Positions 8,192 through 17,900 are shown, numbered from the stretch's first letter. The stretch is 60,506 nt of DNA from Bacillota bacterium (GCA_023411795.1 JAEYOK010000023.1:1-60506); one strand, 5' to 3'. Notes: generated by a model not told the origin, from the sequence alone. Program-made: numbers and translations.

Positions 8192-9421
8192 ATGAAACAG
8201 GAACGGCAGTATCCCAAAGTCATGATATCCCCCAAAGCGGAGCGTAGTGTTAAGAATGGGCATCCATGGATATACGGGGAAGAGATTGGCAAAACAGATG
8301 GAGTGCCCCAAAATGGCGAGTTGGTTGATGTTTATGCAGGAAACGCCTTTATGGGTACGGGCTTTTACAATAATGCCAGTAAAATTACTGTTAGACTTAT
8401 TTCACGCAACGCCAACGATGTATTTGACGCACGCTTTTGGCGCCGCCGTGTGGAGTATGCCGTTCATTACCGCAAAACCGTTATGCCTGGTGCAGACTTC
8501 GCCTGTTGTCGCCTGATTCATGGTGAGGCCGATCAGATGCCGGGACTAACAGTGGACCGCTACGGCAGCATTCTGTCGGTGCAGATTGCTTGCCTTGGTA
8601 TGGAACTTGTTAAGGCTACGGTTTACCGCGCCCTTTGGGATGTTCTTACCGAGATGGGTGAAAATATCACCGGTATTTATGAGCGCAATGACATTGCCCT
8701 GCGCACACTGGAAGGGCTACCGGAGTATAAGGACTGGTACCTGTCCGATGACATACCTGCGCCGGAATCCGCCGTGACGGAGATATGCGAAAACGGTGTA
8801 AGATACTTGGTAGATGTGGAAAACGGGCAGAAAACCGGATTTTTCCTGGACCAGAAGTATAACCGCGCTGCTGTGGCACGAATTGCCAGTGGCAAGATGG
8901 TACTGGACTGCTTTACTCATACAGGTTCCTTCGGTCTTAATGCTGCGTTGGGTGGGGCAGAGCATGTAACCAGCGTAGATATCTCACAGTCGGCCATTGA
9001 CATGGCAAAATCAAACGCCATACGCAATGGGTTGGATGGAAAAATGGATTTTCTGTGCGAGGACGTATTTGACCTGCTGACAAAGCTGGCAGACCACAAA
9101 TGTCGGGACTATAACTTTATCATACTTGACCCACCGGCCTTTACCAAATCCCGCAAGACGGTTCAGGACGCTGCCCGCGGATATAAAGAGATTAACCTAA
9201 AGGCTATGAAGCTACTGCCCAGGGGCGGATATCTAGCCACTTGTAGTTGCAGCCACTTCATGACGGATGACTTATTCCGCAAAATGCTGGTAAGCGCTGC
9301 AATGGATGCCTCCGTATCACTCAGGCAAATTGAAGCCCGCCAGCAGGCCCCGGACCATCCCATACTGTGGAATGTTCCAGAGACCGACTATCTTAAGTTT
9401 TATATCTTCCAGGTCGTATGA
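8192..9421 (+). CDS. RlmI-like 23S rRNA (cytosine-C5) methyltransferase
   Basis: A 409-residue class I SAM-dependent methyltransferase. The N-terminal ~75 residues form a PUA domain (KAERSVKNGHPWIYGEEI). SAM-binding motif I is VLDCFTHTGSFGLNAA (about 233-248), motif IV is LDPPAFTKS, and ATCSCSHFM carries the conserved Cys. This is the RlmI/YccW family, which methylates C1962 of 23S rRNA in E. coli; the site in this organism is inferred. It is the only plus-strand gene among the first ~49 kb and its codon use is more GC-rich than its neighbours, which may point to a different history. Confidence 0.9.
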   Translation: MKQERQYPKVMISPKAERSVKNGHPWIYGEEIGKTDGVPQNGELVDVYAGNAFMGTGFYNNASKITVRLISRNANDVFDARFWRRRVEYAVHYRKTVMPGADFACCRLIHGEADQMPGLTVDRYGSILSVQIACLGMELVKATVYRALWDVLTEMGENITGIYERNDIALRTLEGLPEYKDWYLSDDIPAPESAVTEICENGVRYLVDVENGQKTGFFLDQKYNRAAVARIASGKMVLDCFTHTGSFGLNAALGGAEHVTSVDISQSAIDMAKSNAIRNGLDGKMDFLCEDVFDLLTKLADHKCRDYNFIILDPPAFTKSRKTVQDAARGYKEINLKAMKLLPRGGYLATCSCSHFMTDDLFRKMLVSAAMDASVSLRQIEARQQAPDHPILWNVPETDYLKFYIFQVV

Positions 9422-9472
9422 CTTGTATTTCGGAGATGAATCAGCATGGCGGGATTAATTTTCCTTTAATTA

Positions 9473-10216
9473 TCATTCCCATCTAAAAAATCTTAAAGAT
9501 ACACCAATACAAGCAATAGCAAGTGCAATCATAACAATAGCAGGAATAAGTATGCTTTCAATCGGAAGTCCTAAGCATGCTGCTTTCAAAATTTTAATTC
9601 CCTGTGTTAAAGGTAAAATATTTGCTATCTTTTGCAATACACTCGGCATTGCTTCGTATGGTAAAGTTGCTCCTGAGAAAATTAACATTGGAAAATACAA
9701 TAAACTCGCAATAACGCTTGCAATTTGTGAGTTGGGAGAAATCCCGCCAACCATAATACCAATACTAAACATCGACAGCATTACCAACAAGTACCCCCCA
9801 AGAAAGGTTAACAGAGAGCCACCCATTTGAAATCCGAAAAATACATCTGCAACTAAATAAAGCAATATCAATGAAACAACGGAGTAAATTATATAAATCA
9901 CAACTTGTACCGCTAAAATTATTGCGGGGCTAACGGGTGTTACCTTAAATCTCTTTAAGATTTTTTTGCTTCGATAATCGGAAATTACTAAGGGAAGTCC
10001 CATTACACCACCTGCACAAATTGCGATGGTTGCCAAAGCTCCGAAGGACTGTTCCAAAAAAGTATACTCCGCACCCGAAAAAGCAGGTTTTCCCCCGTAA
10101 ATAATGCCAAGTATAATTAAAACCACAAGAGGCATGCAAATAGCAAATATAAACATATCCATACCTCGCAGAGATAACTTTAACTCATTTTTAAGCATCG
10201 TTCTAAATGTTTTCAT
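9473..10216 (-). CDS. ABC-2 type exporter permease
   Basis: A polytopic membrane protein of ~247 residues with six hydrophobic helices and the ABC-2 signature region GGVMGLPLVISDYRSKKILKRFKVTPVSP, typical of DrrB/YhfI-like multidrug or antibiotic exporters. An ATG with GGAGG 9 nt upstream was preferred over a TTG two codons earlier. It overlaps the ATPase gene by 14 bp, implying coupled translation. The pair is governed by a MerR-type regulator gene just upstream. The exported compound is unknown. Confidence 0.88.
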   Translation of the reverse strand: MKTFRTMLKNELKLSLRGMDMFIFAICMPLVVLIILGIIYGGKPAFSGAEYTFLEQSFGALATIAICAGGVMGLPLVISDYRSKKILKRFKVTPVSPAIILAVQVVIYIIYSVVSLILLYLVADVFFGFQMGGSLLTFLGGYLLVMLSMFSIGIMVGGISPNSQIASVIASLLYFPMLIFSGATLPYEAMPSVLQKIANILPLTQGIKILKAACLGLPIESILIPAIVMIALAIACIGVSLRFFRWE

Positions 10217-10937
10217 TGTCAATTACCTCCACATCAGAATACCATAAATACGCATCTTCAAACTTATCAAAAGGACTACCTGCGATGGCCTCCTTTACCG
10301 TTCCATAAAAGACTATCTTCCCTTTTTTTAGTATGCAGATTGTATCACACAATGCCTCTACCTCATCCATAAAATGAGAGGTCAAGAAGATTGTCAATCC
10401 TTTTTCTTTGAGGCAAGATAGGGTTTTCCACACCTCTCGTCTGGCTTTTGGATCAAGCCCTGTTGTCAGCTCATCTAAGAAAACAACCTTTGGATTAGGT
10501 ATCAGAGCCAAAACAATAAATAGTTTCTGCCTTTGCCCACCGGAAAGATCCTTTACGAAACTCTTAGACTTATCGGAAATACCAAATTGTTTTAACAGTT
10601 CTTGATAATCTGACACACTTTTATAAAGTGACGCTGTTACCTCACACAATTCCGATACAGTAACCCTATCTTGGTAATTTGCTTCTTGAAACTGTACCCC
10701 TACATCCTCAAATAGCTGTTTTCTTTGTTGTAGCGGATACATGCCTAAAATTGAAACGTCTCCTGTATCTGCCTTCTTCGTACCCAAGATACATTCGATT
10801 GTCGTACTTTTACCTGAGCCATTCGCACCAAGTAGCCCGAAGACTGTTCCTTGCTTCACTGACAAATCCAGGTTTTGAATTGCTTTCAATTCGCCATATG
10901 ATTTTGAGAGTTGCTTTACTATGATGATATCAACCAT
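10203..10937 (-). CDS. ABC exporter ATP-binding protein
   Basis: A 244-residue ABC ATPase of the DrrA-like export group: Walker A GANGSGKS (about 35-42), Q-loop QFQEANYQ, signature LSGGQRQK (about 131), Walker B VVFLDELTTGLD. Note Leu in place of the usual Pro after the catalytic Glu (DEL rather than DEP). The start ATG is preceded by GGAGG at 8 nt. Its promoter shares a 24-bp element with the merR promoter, so the regulator probably controls itself and this exporter. Confidence 0.92.
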   Translation of the reverse strand: MVDIIIVKQLSKSYGELKAIQNLDLSVKQGTVFGLLGANGSGKSTTIECILGTKKADTGDVSILGMYPLQQRKQLFEDVGVQFQEANYQDRVTVSELCEVTASLYKSVSDYQELLKQFGISDKSKSFVKDLSGGQRQKLFIVLALIPNPKVVFLDELTTGLDPKARREVWKTLSCLKEKGLTIFLTSHFMDEVEALCDTICILKKGKIVFYGTVKEAIAGSPFDKFEDAYLWYSDVEVIDNENI

Positions 10938-10969
10938 CCAATTATCCTCCTTTTGCTGTTGTTTTTACT

Positions 10970-11010
10970 ATCTTAACAACTTAAAGAAGGCTGGTGTTAA
11001 AGTGGAGTGT
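10970..11010 (-). promoter_or_regulatory. MerR-type promoter of the ABC exporter genes
   Basis: Minus strand: TTAACA (10995-11000), 19-bp spacer, TAAGAT (10970-10975). The 19-bp spacing is the hallmark of promoters activated by MerR-family proteins, which twist the DNA. The segment 10987-11010 matches 20 of 24 bases at 11793-11816 before the merR gene. Confidence 0.7.
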
Positions 11011-11753
11011 TAAGAAAATTTATTTTTCATGTCTTTAAGAACATCAATCATTTCTTCAGCGTTTTTTGCTGCTTGCTGCAAAGAGATAATTAGTTTATCA
11101 CAAACAGAAATAATATCTGTATCTTCATTGGGTGTGTTAAGTACTTGCTTAATATTTGCTTTCGGATTGTCTGAAAGAGTATTTAGCATGCGCAAAATCG
11201 CTTCCAATGAATAATTGGCACACCGTAGTGACCTTATCATTTTTAAGCGTTTTATATCTTCGCTTGAATAAATGCGGTATCCGTTTTGATTACGTTTTAT
11301 CCTCAGCAAGCCGTTTAATTCCCAATTGCGGAGTGTGTCCATAGAAATGTTCAGATACTCCGAAACTTCCTTTCTCTTTAAGGGAGGAGTATCCAATGCA
11401 TCTTTACCATCTAAAATCTGTCTTGCTATGTCGGCTGCTTCTTCTGCATTCTTTTGCTCCGTATGAATCTTGTTTAGATACTCTCCCACCAAAGTAAGAG
11501 CTTGGTCGAAATCTGCATTTGCCGAAACCTTTACCGCCTCGATAATCATTTTTCGGAGCCCATTCTGAAGTACCTCGATCTGAAAAACTGTACGGGCAAG
11601 TCGCAGTTGTTCAATATGGAAGTCGGTAAATACTCTATAACCATTTGATTTACGCTCTGCTTTCGGTATCATTCCCCATTCTTCATAAAGACGGACAGTA
11701 TTTGGATGTATTCCAATAATCTTGGCAACTTCCGAAGTCTTATAAAAATTCAT
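11010..11753 (-). CDS. MerR-family regulator with two HTH domains
   Basis: 247 residues from an ATG preceded by GGAGGT at 7 nt; a longer ORF exists upstream but lacks an RBS and would read through the promoter. Two MerR-type winged-helix domains are visible: FYKTSEVAKIIGIHPNTVRL with EWGMIPKAERKSNGYRVF at the N-terminus, and LKRKEVSEYLNISMDTLRN with NGLLRIKRNQNGYRIYSS around residues 124-195. A duplicated DNA-binding domain in one chain is uncommon. No effector-binding domain is recognised. Genomic context (exporter downstream, shared operator) points to drug- or stress-responsive control of the ABC pair. Confidence 0.88.
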   Translation of the reverse strand: MNFYKTSEVAKIIGIHPNTVRLYEEWGMIPKAERKSNGYRVFTDFHIEQLRLARTVFQIEVLQNGLRKMIIEAVKVSANADFDQALTLVGEYLNKIHTEQKNAEEAADIARQILDGKDALDTPPLKRKEVSEYLNISMDTLRNWELNGLLRIKRNQNGYRIYSSEDIKRLKMIRSLRCANYSLEAILRMLNTLSDNPKANIKQVLNTPNEDTDIISVCDKLIISLQQAAKNAEEMIDVLKDMKNKFS

Positions 11754-11775
11754 ACCTATTACCTCCATTATGATA

Positions 11776-11816
11776 ATTATACGATACTTTATAAGTCTGG
11801 TGTTATAATGGAGGGT
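11776..11816 (-). promoter_or_regulatory. Autoregulated merR promoter with 19-bp spacer
   Basis: Minus strand: ATAACA (11801-11806), 19-bp spacer, TATAAT (11776-11781). Within the spacer ACTT and AAGT form a small dyad. The segment 11793-11816 is 20/24 identical to the element before the exporter genes. Confidence 0.7.
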
Positions 11817-11837
11817 TTTCGAAAAAATAGTTCGTTC

Positions 11838-11868
11838 GTGTGACAAGGGGACGGGGTTACTGTCACAT
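11838..11868. repeat. ACCGTCCC-type repeat, copy 4
   Basis: TGTGAC and GTCACA arms flank AAGGGGACGGGGTTACT. This is a variant of the same repeat family, in the gap between the merR gene and the first phosphotransferase gene. Confidence 0.6.
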
Positions 11869-11895
11869 TTCTGATGATATATTGTTATTGGTTCT

Positions 11896-12765
11896 TTATT
11901 TGACATACCAAGTTGGAACAGGGTTCTGCATATTATTATACCAACTTAGCACATCCTTCGCTTGATTAAGCATGGTATTTACTTCGCTTTCTCCAAAAGG
12001 AATAGCCCATGGTATAGAAGAAAGCATATTGCTGCTAATGTATAATGCAAGCAGCTTCCAAAACTCAATCGGTATTTCATTATCAAAATAACCATTTATT
12101 ATACCTGAAGCAAATATTGGCGAAGATTGAGCACACCATACGATACGATTAAATTCGTCCCATGGATTACCAAAATCATAACGGTCGAAATCAATAATTA
12201 CTAATTTATTATTTTCAATCATCATATTACCGATATGGAAATCACCGTGTTGAAAGCATTGAGGTCTATTCGCAAGCAAATGCCGGTTAGATTCTATATA
12301 GGCGATGATGTTTTCTGCTCCGTCAAATTTAATGGGGCACTCATTATACATTTTGATTTTATGATCTATTTTTGTATTGAATCGAGTTTCCCAATCAGGC
12401 TGATTTTCCGGAGCAGGGATCGAATGAATTACTTTAAGTATTCTGCCTGCTTCAAAACCATAAGTATACTGATCTGAGTCAGAAAGATTAGGAATGATTT
12501 CTTCAGCATCGTTGCCATCAACCCAAGTTAAAATAGTGTAAACACCCTCATCACACTTTCCAAACTCTACAGGTTTACACATAGAAACACCAAGAGATTC
12601 TACCTGTTGCAGCATACGAAACATATCTGAACGAGTAGTACTTTTTTCTTCTGGAGTAACTCTCAAAAGATATTTAACACCTTCAGCTGTTGTAATACAA
12701 TATTTTTTGTCGCACGACCAGCCTTTATTAATAGGTTCTTTAGAAATTAGATTTAGTATTGGCAT
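11896..12765 (-). CDS. Aminoglycoside-phosphotransferase-fold kinase (APH family)
   Basis: A 289-residue protein of the APH/choline-kinase fold. The catalytic loop QHGDFHIGN lies at 172-180 (catalytic Asp175, metal-binding Asn180), and the metal-binding IDFDRYDFGNPWDEF at 191-205. The substrate is uncertain: relatives phosphorylate aminoglycosides, macrolides or small metabolites, and this sequence lacks the C-terminal features of APH(3'). The start has GGGAG upstream. It is followed by a true APH(3')-type gene, forming a small cluster of kinases with a nucleotidyltransferase. Confidence 0.85.
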   Translation of the reverse strand: MPILNLISKEPINKGWSCDKKYCITTAEGVKYLLRVTPEEKSTTRSDMFRMLQQVESLGVSMCKPVEFGKCDEGVYTILTWVDGNDAEEIIPNLSDSDQYTYGFEAGRILKVIHSIPAPENQPDWETRFNTKIDHKIKMYNECPIKFDGAENIIAYIESNRHLLANRPQCFQHGDFHIGNMMIENNKLVIIDFDRYDFGNPWDEFNRIVWCAQSSPIFASGIINGYFDNEIPIEFWKLLALYISSNMLSSIPWAIPFGESEVNTMLNQAKDVLSWYNNMQNPVPTWYVK

Positions 12766-12918
12766 TTTCTATTTCACTCCCCTAAGAACCACTCTTAATA
12801 ATTCTACCACACAGGCTTATAAGCAATATGATATTATTCAGCCATATGGGACAAGATACTCAAGTCCTGCACTCAAGAGCATTTTTATTTATCTTTGACT
12901 TCCTGAATAAATTGAATT

Positions 12919-13707
12919 CTAAAAAAGTTCATCCAAAAGCATATAATACCGAATCTTATCCCAATTGGGTTCTATTCCTAACTTTTCAAACAGCATATCT
13001 GCATAAAACCCCTGATATTGCTTTCCAGTATACTTTCCATCAAAATTATGAAGCAGGCTACGATAACACAAAGCAACATCCTGCCATTTATCTGCTATCC
13101 CTGACTTTCCTAAATCAATATATCCTGAAACTTTCCCCTTTGCAAAAAAAATATTTGGAAGACAAAAGTCTCCATGGGATAGCGTAAGCTGTTCCTCTGG
13201 CTTATTATTGTTAAGCCATTCAAGGAGGTGGTTTGGATTTCTAAATCCATTTTCACCAAAGGTATCTGGCTCCAAATTACTCATATCCACAAGGTTATTT
13301 TCCACTATATATTTTGCCATCTGCAGTTTTTTCTCAAGAGTCCAAGTGTAAGGACAATTACTGATATCTACCTTCCATAGCTTTTGCAATCCTTCTGCTA
13401 ACATGGTAGTTAATTGCTCTGGGTTTTTCATATATTTATCTGCACAAGCCATTTCTCCATGCACTTTTGTCATTAAGAGATAGGTCTTTTTTTCATCTGT
13501 TTCATATCCCAAAACCTTAGGTACTGGTAGTTTGCCCTGCAACCATTCTATAATATGATATTCATTCTCTGCTTCTTCACTTATAGCTTGTATTTTAAGA
13601 ATTTTATCACTAAACAAAACAACTGTAGAATCTGACATCCCTACATCGTCAAAAGAATACTTTTCTTCATTAATAAGGCTCTTTATTTTATCTGGTAATT
13701 CAAACAT
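12919..13707 (-). CDS. APH(3')-type aminoglycoside 3'-phosphotransferase
   Basis: A 262-residue protein with all the landmarks of APH(3') enzymes: ATP-site Lys in KILKIQ (Lys38), catalytic loop LSHGDFCLPNIF (Asp180, Asn185), the metal motif GYIDLGKSGIADKWQD (Asp198), and the C-terminus YYMLLDELF, which in APH(3')-IIIa forms part of the aminoglycoside pocket. Phosphorylation of the 3'-OH of kanamycin/neomycin-type drugs is therefore likely, though the spectrum is unknown. It lies in a patchwork of accessory genes and is followed upstream by a nitroreductase relic, which suggests acquisition. Confidence 0.88.
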   Translation of the reverse strand: MFELPDKIKSLINEEKYSFDDVGMSDSTVVLFSDKILKIQAISEEAENEYHIIEWLQGKLPVPKVLGYETDEKKTYLLMTKVHGEMACADKYMKNPEQLTTMLAEGLQKLWKVDISNCPYTWTLEKKLQMAKYIVENNLVDMSNLEPDTFGENGFRNPNHLLEWLNNNKPEEQLTLSHGDFCLPNIFFAKGKVSGYIDLGKSGIADKWQDVALCYRSLLHNFDGKYTGKQYQGFYADMLFEKLGIEPNWDKIRYYMLLDELF

Positions 13708-13733
13708 TTGTCACCATCCAATCTTATTGACAA

Positions 13734-13909
13734 TTATTGATATATCATTGGTTCAGTCATACCGGGATAACCTTTTATCCTGCGACCCATCATTGCAGCA
13801 AATAATAAAAAAGCATTAAAAAATCTTCAGGAATAAAATGCATAATCCATGTCGAACCTATTCCCAATTCCCTAGCTTCAAGCATCATGTGAGCGGCAAC
13901 TATGTTGTT
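13734..13909 (-). pseudogene. Nitroreductase C-terminal gene relic
   Basis: Read on the minus strand from 13909, one frame gives NNIVAAHMMLEARELGIGST followed by WIMHFIPEDF, closely resembling the C-terminal third of FMN nitroreductases (AHMMLEA-x-x-LGLG-x-x-W-x-x-x-F). It then runs into a stop, while a neighbouring frame continues as LFAAMMGRR and GYPGMTEPMIYQ, resembling the family's terminal segment. So the fragment is frameshifted and lacks its first two thirds. Its 5' boundary coincides with a GGGACGG-type repeat. No start codon or RBS is present. Confidence 0.65.
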
Positions 13910-13930
13910 GAGGGGACGGTTCTTTTGACA
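13910..13930. repeat. ACCGTCCC-type repeat, copy 5
   Basis: GAGGGGACGGTTCTTTTGACA is one arm of the family (same orientation as the left arm of copy 2). No second arm is seen. The rest of the 373-bp gap 13708-14080 holds the nitroreductase relic on its left side and, to the right, ~150 bp in which I see no gene. Confidence 0.65.
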
Positions 13931-14080
13931 TACTACCTTTATATTTCTTCTATTTCTCAACCCTTGACATTAATACTACCGTCTCAACGTGGCTCGAGTT
14001 TATGTAATTAATGTTTGCGGGCTAATTATTATAGTATCTGTTTGTGGAAACAAGCCCCGCTGGCTATACGCATTCATATT

Positions 14081-14728
14081 CTATATTAGCTTCTTTACCC
14101 AATTAAATAAATGCTCCGACATTGTATCAAATTCTACCGTGGCACCATTTCTCAGGGCAATAAAGTCATTTAATACCTCTTTCTCTTCATTGTTTACCGC
14201 TTCAAGCAAGTCTTTCTGGTGCTTTATATATTTGCCTGTATCCCTAAATACAATAGCTTGTATAACAAAAGATGATGACTTATATAACCCCCGCATGATA
14301 TCATCGCTTTTTTCATATAGCATATTGTGTACACATCCGTGGTAGATGTTACAAGCACCTATTTTAATAGCACGATCAACTGCTTCATTATCAATTTTTG
14401 TCAGTAACTCATCAAGAGTTCCTATAATCGGTGTGGTATCATAATAAAACTGAAATAAATCTGAAGGTTCCCAATTAATTAGCTCATCCTTCCCTGATAG
14501 AAATCCACAAATCATTTCCCGATTAGGAAGTTTTTCAATCATGCCTCCATAAGTTTTTAAATCCTCAGCCGTCAGCTTATCTAGAATAACAACCGTATCA
14601 ATATCACTTGTCTCAGTTGCTTCTCCTCTGCCATAACTTCCTTGTAGACCAATGAAATAAATACGTTCACCGAATGTCTCTTTAAGTAATTCTGTAAAGC
14701 GCTCCATCCATAATTTTATGTCTTTCAT
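14081..14728 (-). CDS. Nucleotidyltransferase-domain protein
   Basis: A 215-residue protein whose N-terminal third is a Pol-beta-superfamily nucleotidyltransferase domain: GLQGSYGRGEATETSDIDTV (residues 27-46) has the GSxxRGEA helix-turn and the metal-binding Asp42/Asp44. The remaining helical part lacks a recognised family signature. Such proteins include aminoglycoside adenylyltransferases (ANT) and toxin-antitoxin nucleotidyltransferases; the size and the adjacent APH genes favour a drug- or metabolite-modifying enzyme, without proof. The RBS is GGAGG. Confidence 0.8.
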   Translation of the reverse strand: MKDIKLWMERFTELLKETFGERIYFIGLQGSYGRGEATETSDIDTVVILDKLTAEDLKTYGGMIEKLPNREMICGFLSGKDELINWEPSDLFQFYYDTTPIIGTLDELLTKIDNEAVDRAIKIGACNIYHGCVHNMLYEKSDDIMRGLYKSSSFVIQAIVFRDTGKYIKHQKDLLEAVNNEEKEVLNDFIALRNGATVEFDTMSEHLFNWVKKLI

Positions 14729-14776
14729 AGAAAACCTCCATATCCTTACTTGTGATCTGTTAACTTAAGAATAAAA

Positions 14777-14821
14777 TGAGACATGAAACGCCTCTGGTAG
14801 TCTTCTAAAAGCCATGTCTCA
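14777..14821. other. Inverted repeat upstream of the nucleotidyltransferase gene
   Basis: TGAGACATG and CATGTCTCA pair perfectly around a 27-base loop. Around it (14805-14933) the minus strand has a 42-codon stop-free stretch without a start codon, perhaps another gene relic; I do not recognise it. Confidence 0.4.
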
Positions 14822-14979
14822 AGCTCCTGTTTCCCCTTTTAATTGATTCCATAACGGGCTTTCTTTCATTTTTATCTCTGAAATCAATTTCAATATCCCA
14901 TTCAGCATCATTTTCAATGTTGGATAGATATGTTCAAGATGTTCTCAAAGATTCGTTGCCCAAAAACAATAACTTATTC

Positions 14980-17900
14980 TTATTTAGGTAATAAACTATA
15001 AAGTATCAATGCCATTTGCGCTCTTGTTGTGGTATCGTTCGGGTGAAGCCTGCCATTACTGCCGCTTACTATGCCTGCTTCCACAAGGCATGTCATTGCT
15101 TCTCTGGCCCAGGTCGCAATATCCCCCGCATCGGAGAAGGACGAAAGGGTTTTGCCCGAAGAGCCCTCAGGAAGTCTGCCAAGGACCATGAGGGTTCTGT
15201 ACAGGAGGGTAAACATCTCCTGGCGGGTTATCTCCAGCTCCGGTCCGAACATGTTGTTTCCTATACCGCTTGTTATACCCAGACGTTTTGCTGCTGCAAG
15301 GTATCCTGTATAAAAAGTGTTTCCGGCATCCTTGAAATTGTCCCTGGCATCCATATCGGGTGCTATGTCATATGCCTTCATCAGCATTACTATGAACTGG
15401 CCGCGGGTCAACCTTCCTTCAGGGCTGAAATTGCCATTGCCAGTACCCTGTGTGATACCCCTTGCCGCTATAAAAGCAACTGCTTGGCTATACCATGTGT
15501 TCTCAGGCACATCTTTGAAGCTAATCTTGTTATAGCCTACCGCATACATTGAAAAATGGTCTGTGGTAAAGCTTATGGTCCCTGTTGACGGGTCATAGAC
15601 ACAATTGTTTAAAACCTCTGGCTTACCTTCCGCATTGATGTAGTAGATTACTATGGCATTTATATCCTCGCCTGCTTTGGGGGTATAAGGAACAGAAACC
15701 GTTACATTCCCGCCAAACCGGGATATAACCTTATTTCCGCTGGTGACACTGAAATCAAATACAGGTCTGTCGCCAACTAACTGTCTTGCTTCTTCACTGA
15801 AATTTTCCGTGCTTACTCTTGACATATTAATCCTGACATCACCCACTGCCTCTTGTGCTATGGTGTTCAGCGCATCTTTACCAAAGGTAATTGTAGCAAT
15901 AGGAGTTGATATAGTAAGGGCTTCTATCCTGCTATCTCCAACCGATTCCATGGCTCTTTTGGGAATACTGGCTTCCACTGATGCGGCATCCTTCGAAGCC
16001 TCTACCCTAATCTCGACCCTTGAGATATTATTGCTTTTCTCAGCTTCTGCGATAGCTGTACTTATGGCGCTATTCAACTGCTCCTGTGGAATTTCGGCTT
16101 TTGCCTTGCCGCTTTCGTCAATTGTCGATGAAATTGGAGATATGACGACTACAGTATCGTCGGAAACAACCACTACGTTTATTCCACCGAGGGTCTCACC
16201 TCCGCCAGGTGTCTCACCACCGCCGGGTGTCTCACCGCCGCCGGGTGTCTCACCACCACCAGGAGTGTCTCCTCCGCCAGGGGTCTCTCCGCCGCCCGAT
16301 AAAGGAGCCCATACCGCTGATGCGACTATATCCTCTGATCCAATAACTACGGTCTCACTGGGCTTATAAATTCTATCCTTGATGAACCATCCGACAAAAA
16401 GGTGGTTGTTCCTAGCCAGGTTGTTCACATTGTCTAGTATGGTTATGGTCTCCCCTATTGCGTAAGGGATTGTTAGATCCGGAACAGAACCGCCGGTATT
16501 CATGTTGCCGTCGTAGGACATGTTTCGGGCAGGAAGCCATACGGCATGAAGGGTTAGATTTAACACAGAGCTACCAACATTATATGTCTGTCCGGACTTA
16601 TAAATATTTATATTGTCAGTCCAGCCTCCAAACACATAGCCTGTTTTGTTAAGGTTGCCTGTATTCTGCGGCAGCACTATGTTTTGTCCAAAAGAACATG
16701 TAATGCTGTCGGGCACCGTTCCACCGGTATTCCCGTTGCCGCTGAAGGAAATTTTCTTATCTGTGTCCGTGTTTATCTCAGCAGGTATCCAGGTTGCATA
16801 AGCAGTAAGCGAGTTGTTTTTCATTATAAACTCAGCCCCGGGGAAATAAAGCTTGTTCTCAATTAACCAGCCGTAAAAGAGATAACCATTCTTTCTGAGA
16901 TTTCCGCTGTTCTCTTTCAAAATCACAGCTTGTCCCGCATTATATTGATTACTGTCAACAGGAACCTCTCCACCGTTGCTGCCCATACTCATATAGGTTA
17001 TAGAATAAGTCTGTGGTGTACTTGTTATGTCGGGAGGAAGCTCCTTCCATATGGCATACAGCACTATATCCTCAGAGCCTATGGTGAGCGTATTTCCTGG
17101 CAGATAAGTCGTACCTCTTCCATCTGCACTGGTATTCCAACCATGAAAGTAATAGCCCTCACCCTTGGTAAACGTATTTTGATTCTGCACCGTTACGTTT
17201 TGCCCAGGAATATAATACTTGATCCCTGAAGGAGGTTCTCCACCGATGTTTTCATTTCCTTTATATTCCAGTGAGTAACTCTCCTTCGTAAATATGGTAT
17301 ACAAGGTAATTTCACCATTCCCAAATGTAATTTTCTCTCCGGGGAAATAGGTTTTGCCGCTGCCATCTAAATTCGTATTCCAGCTCAAGAAATCCAGTCC
17401 TGAATGCTCTGGCACTATCGAACTCACGGTGGCCTGATCTCCTGCCTCGTATTCGCCGCTGTCCGTCGGCATGGTGTCATTATTTATCCCACTGCCATTC
17501 TGCCCCTTTTCGTAATGCAGCTTATAATATGTTGCACCGGGAACCCATATAGGATCCAAATTCGTATCAGTATTTTTAATTTTGCTTATTGGGACCGACT
17601 CACCTATCTGATATACTTTACCACTACTACGGTCTTTCCAGCCTGTCATGGTATAACCCCTTTTAAAAAGACTGCCTCTGTCGGCAATAACCAGCCATCC
17701 ATCTATTGGATGATCAGAGATTTTACTTAAAGTTCCTCCATCGGCTCCTGTAGAACGATAGAAAACATAAGTGCCTAATTCTCCTACATTAGGTATATTA
17801 CGAACACTAAGCGGAATATTAACCAGTGTATTCTTTTTCCACATTGCAAATAATACAATTTCATTTTTACTCGGAACGGTTATGATATCATGTGGCCAAA

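Noticed and set aside
11754..11906. Longer N-terminus for the MerR-type protein
   Set aside because: The extra 51 residues would cross the promoter boxes and the repeat; the RBS GGAGGT fits the internal ATG.
14805..14933. 42-codon open stretch on the minus strand between the surface-protein and nucleotidyltransferase genes
   Set aside because: No start codon or RBS and not recognised; kept only as a possible relic in the note on the inverted repeat.
15743..16369. Long plus-strand frame opposite the surface-protein gene with a Pro-Pro-Gly-Val-Ser repeat
   Set aside because: It is the antisense reading of the GGGETP linker repeat; it has no RBS, and the minus-strand frame has clear domains.
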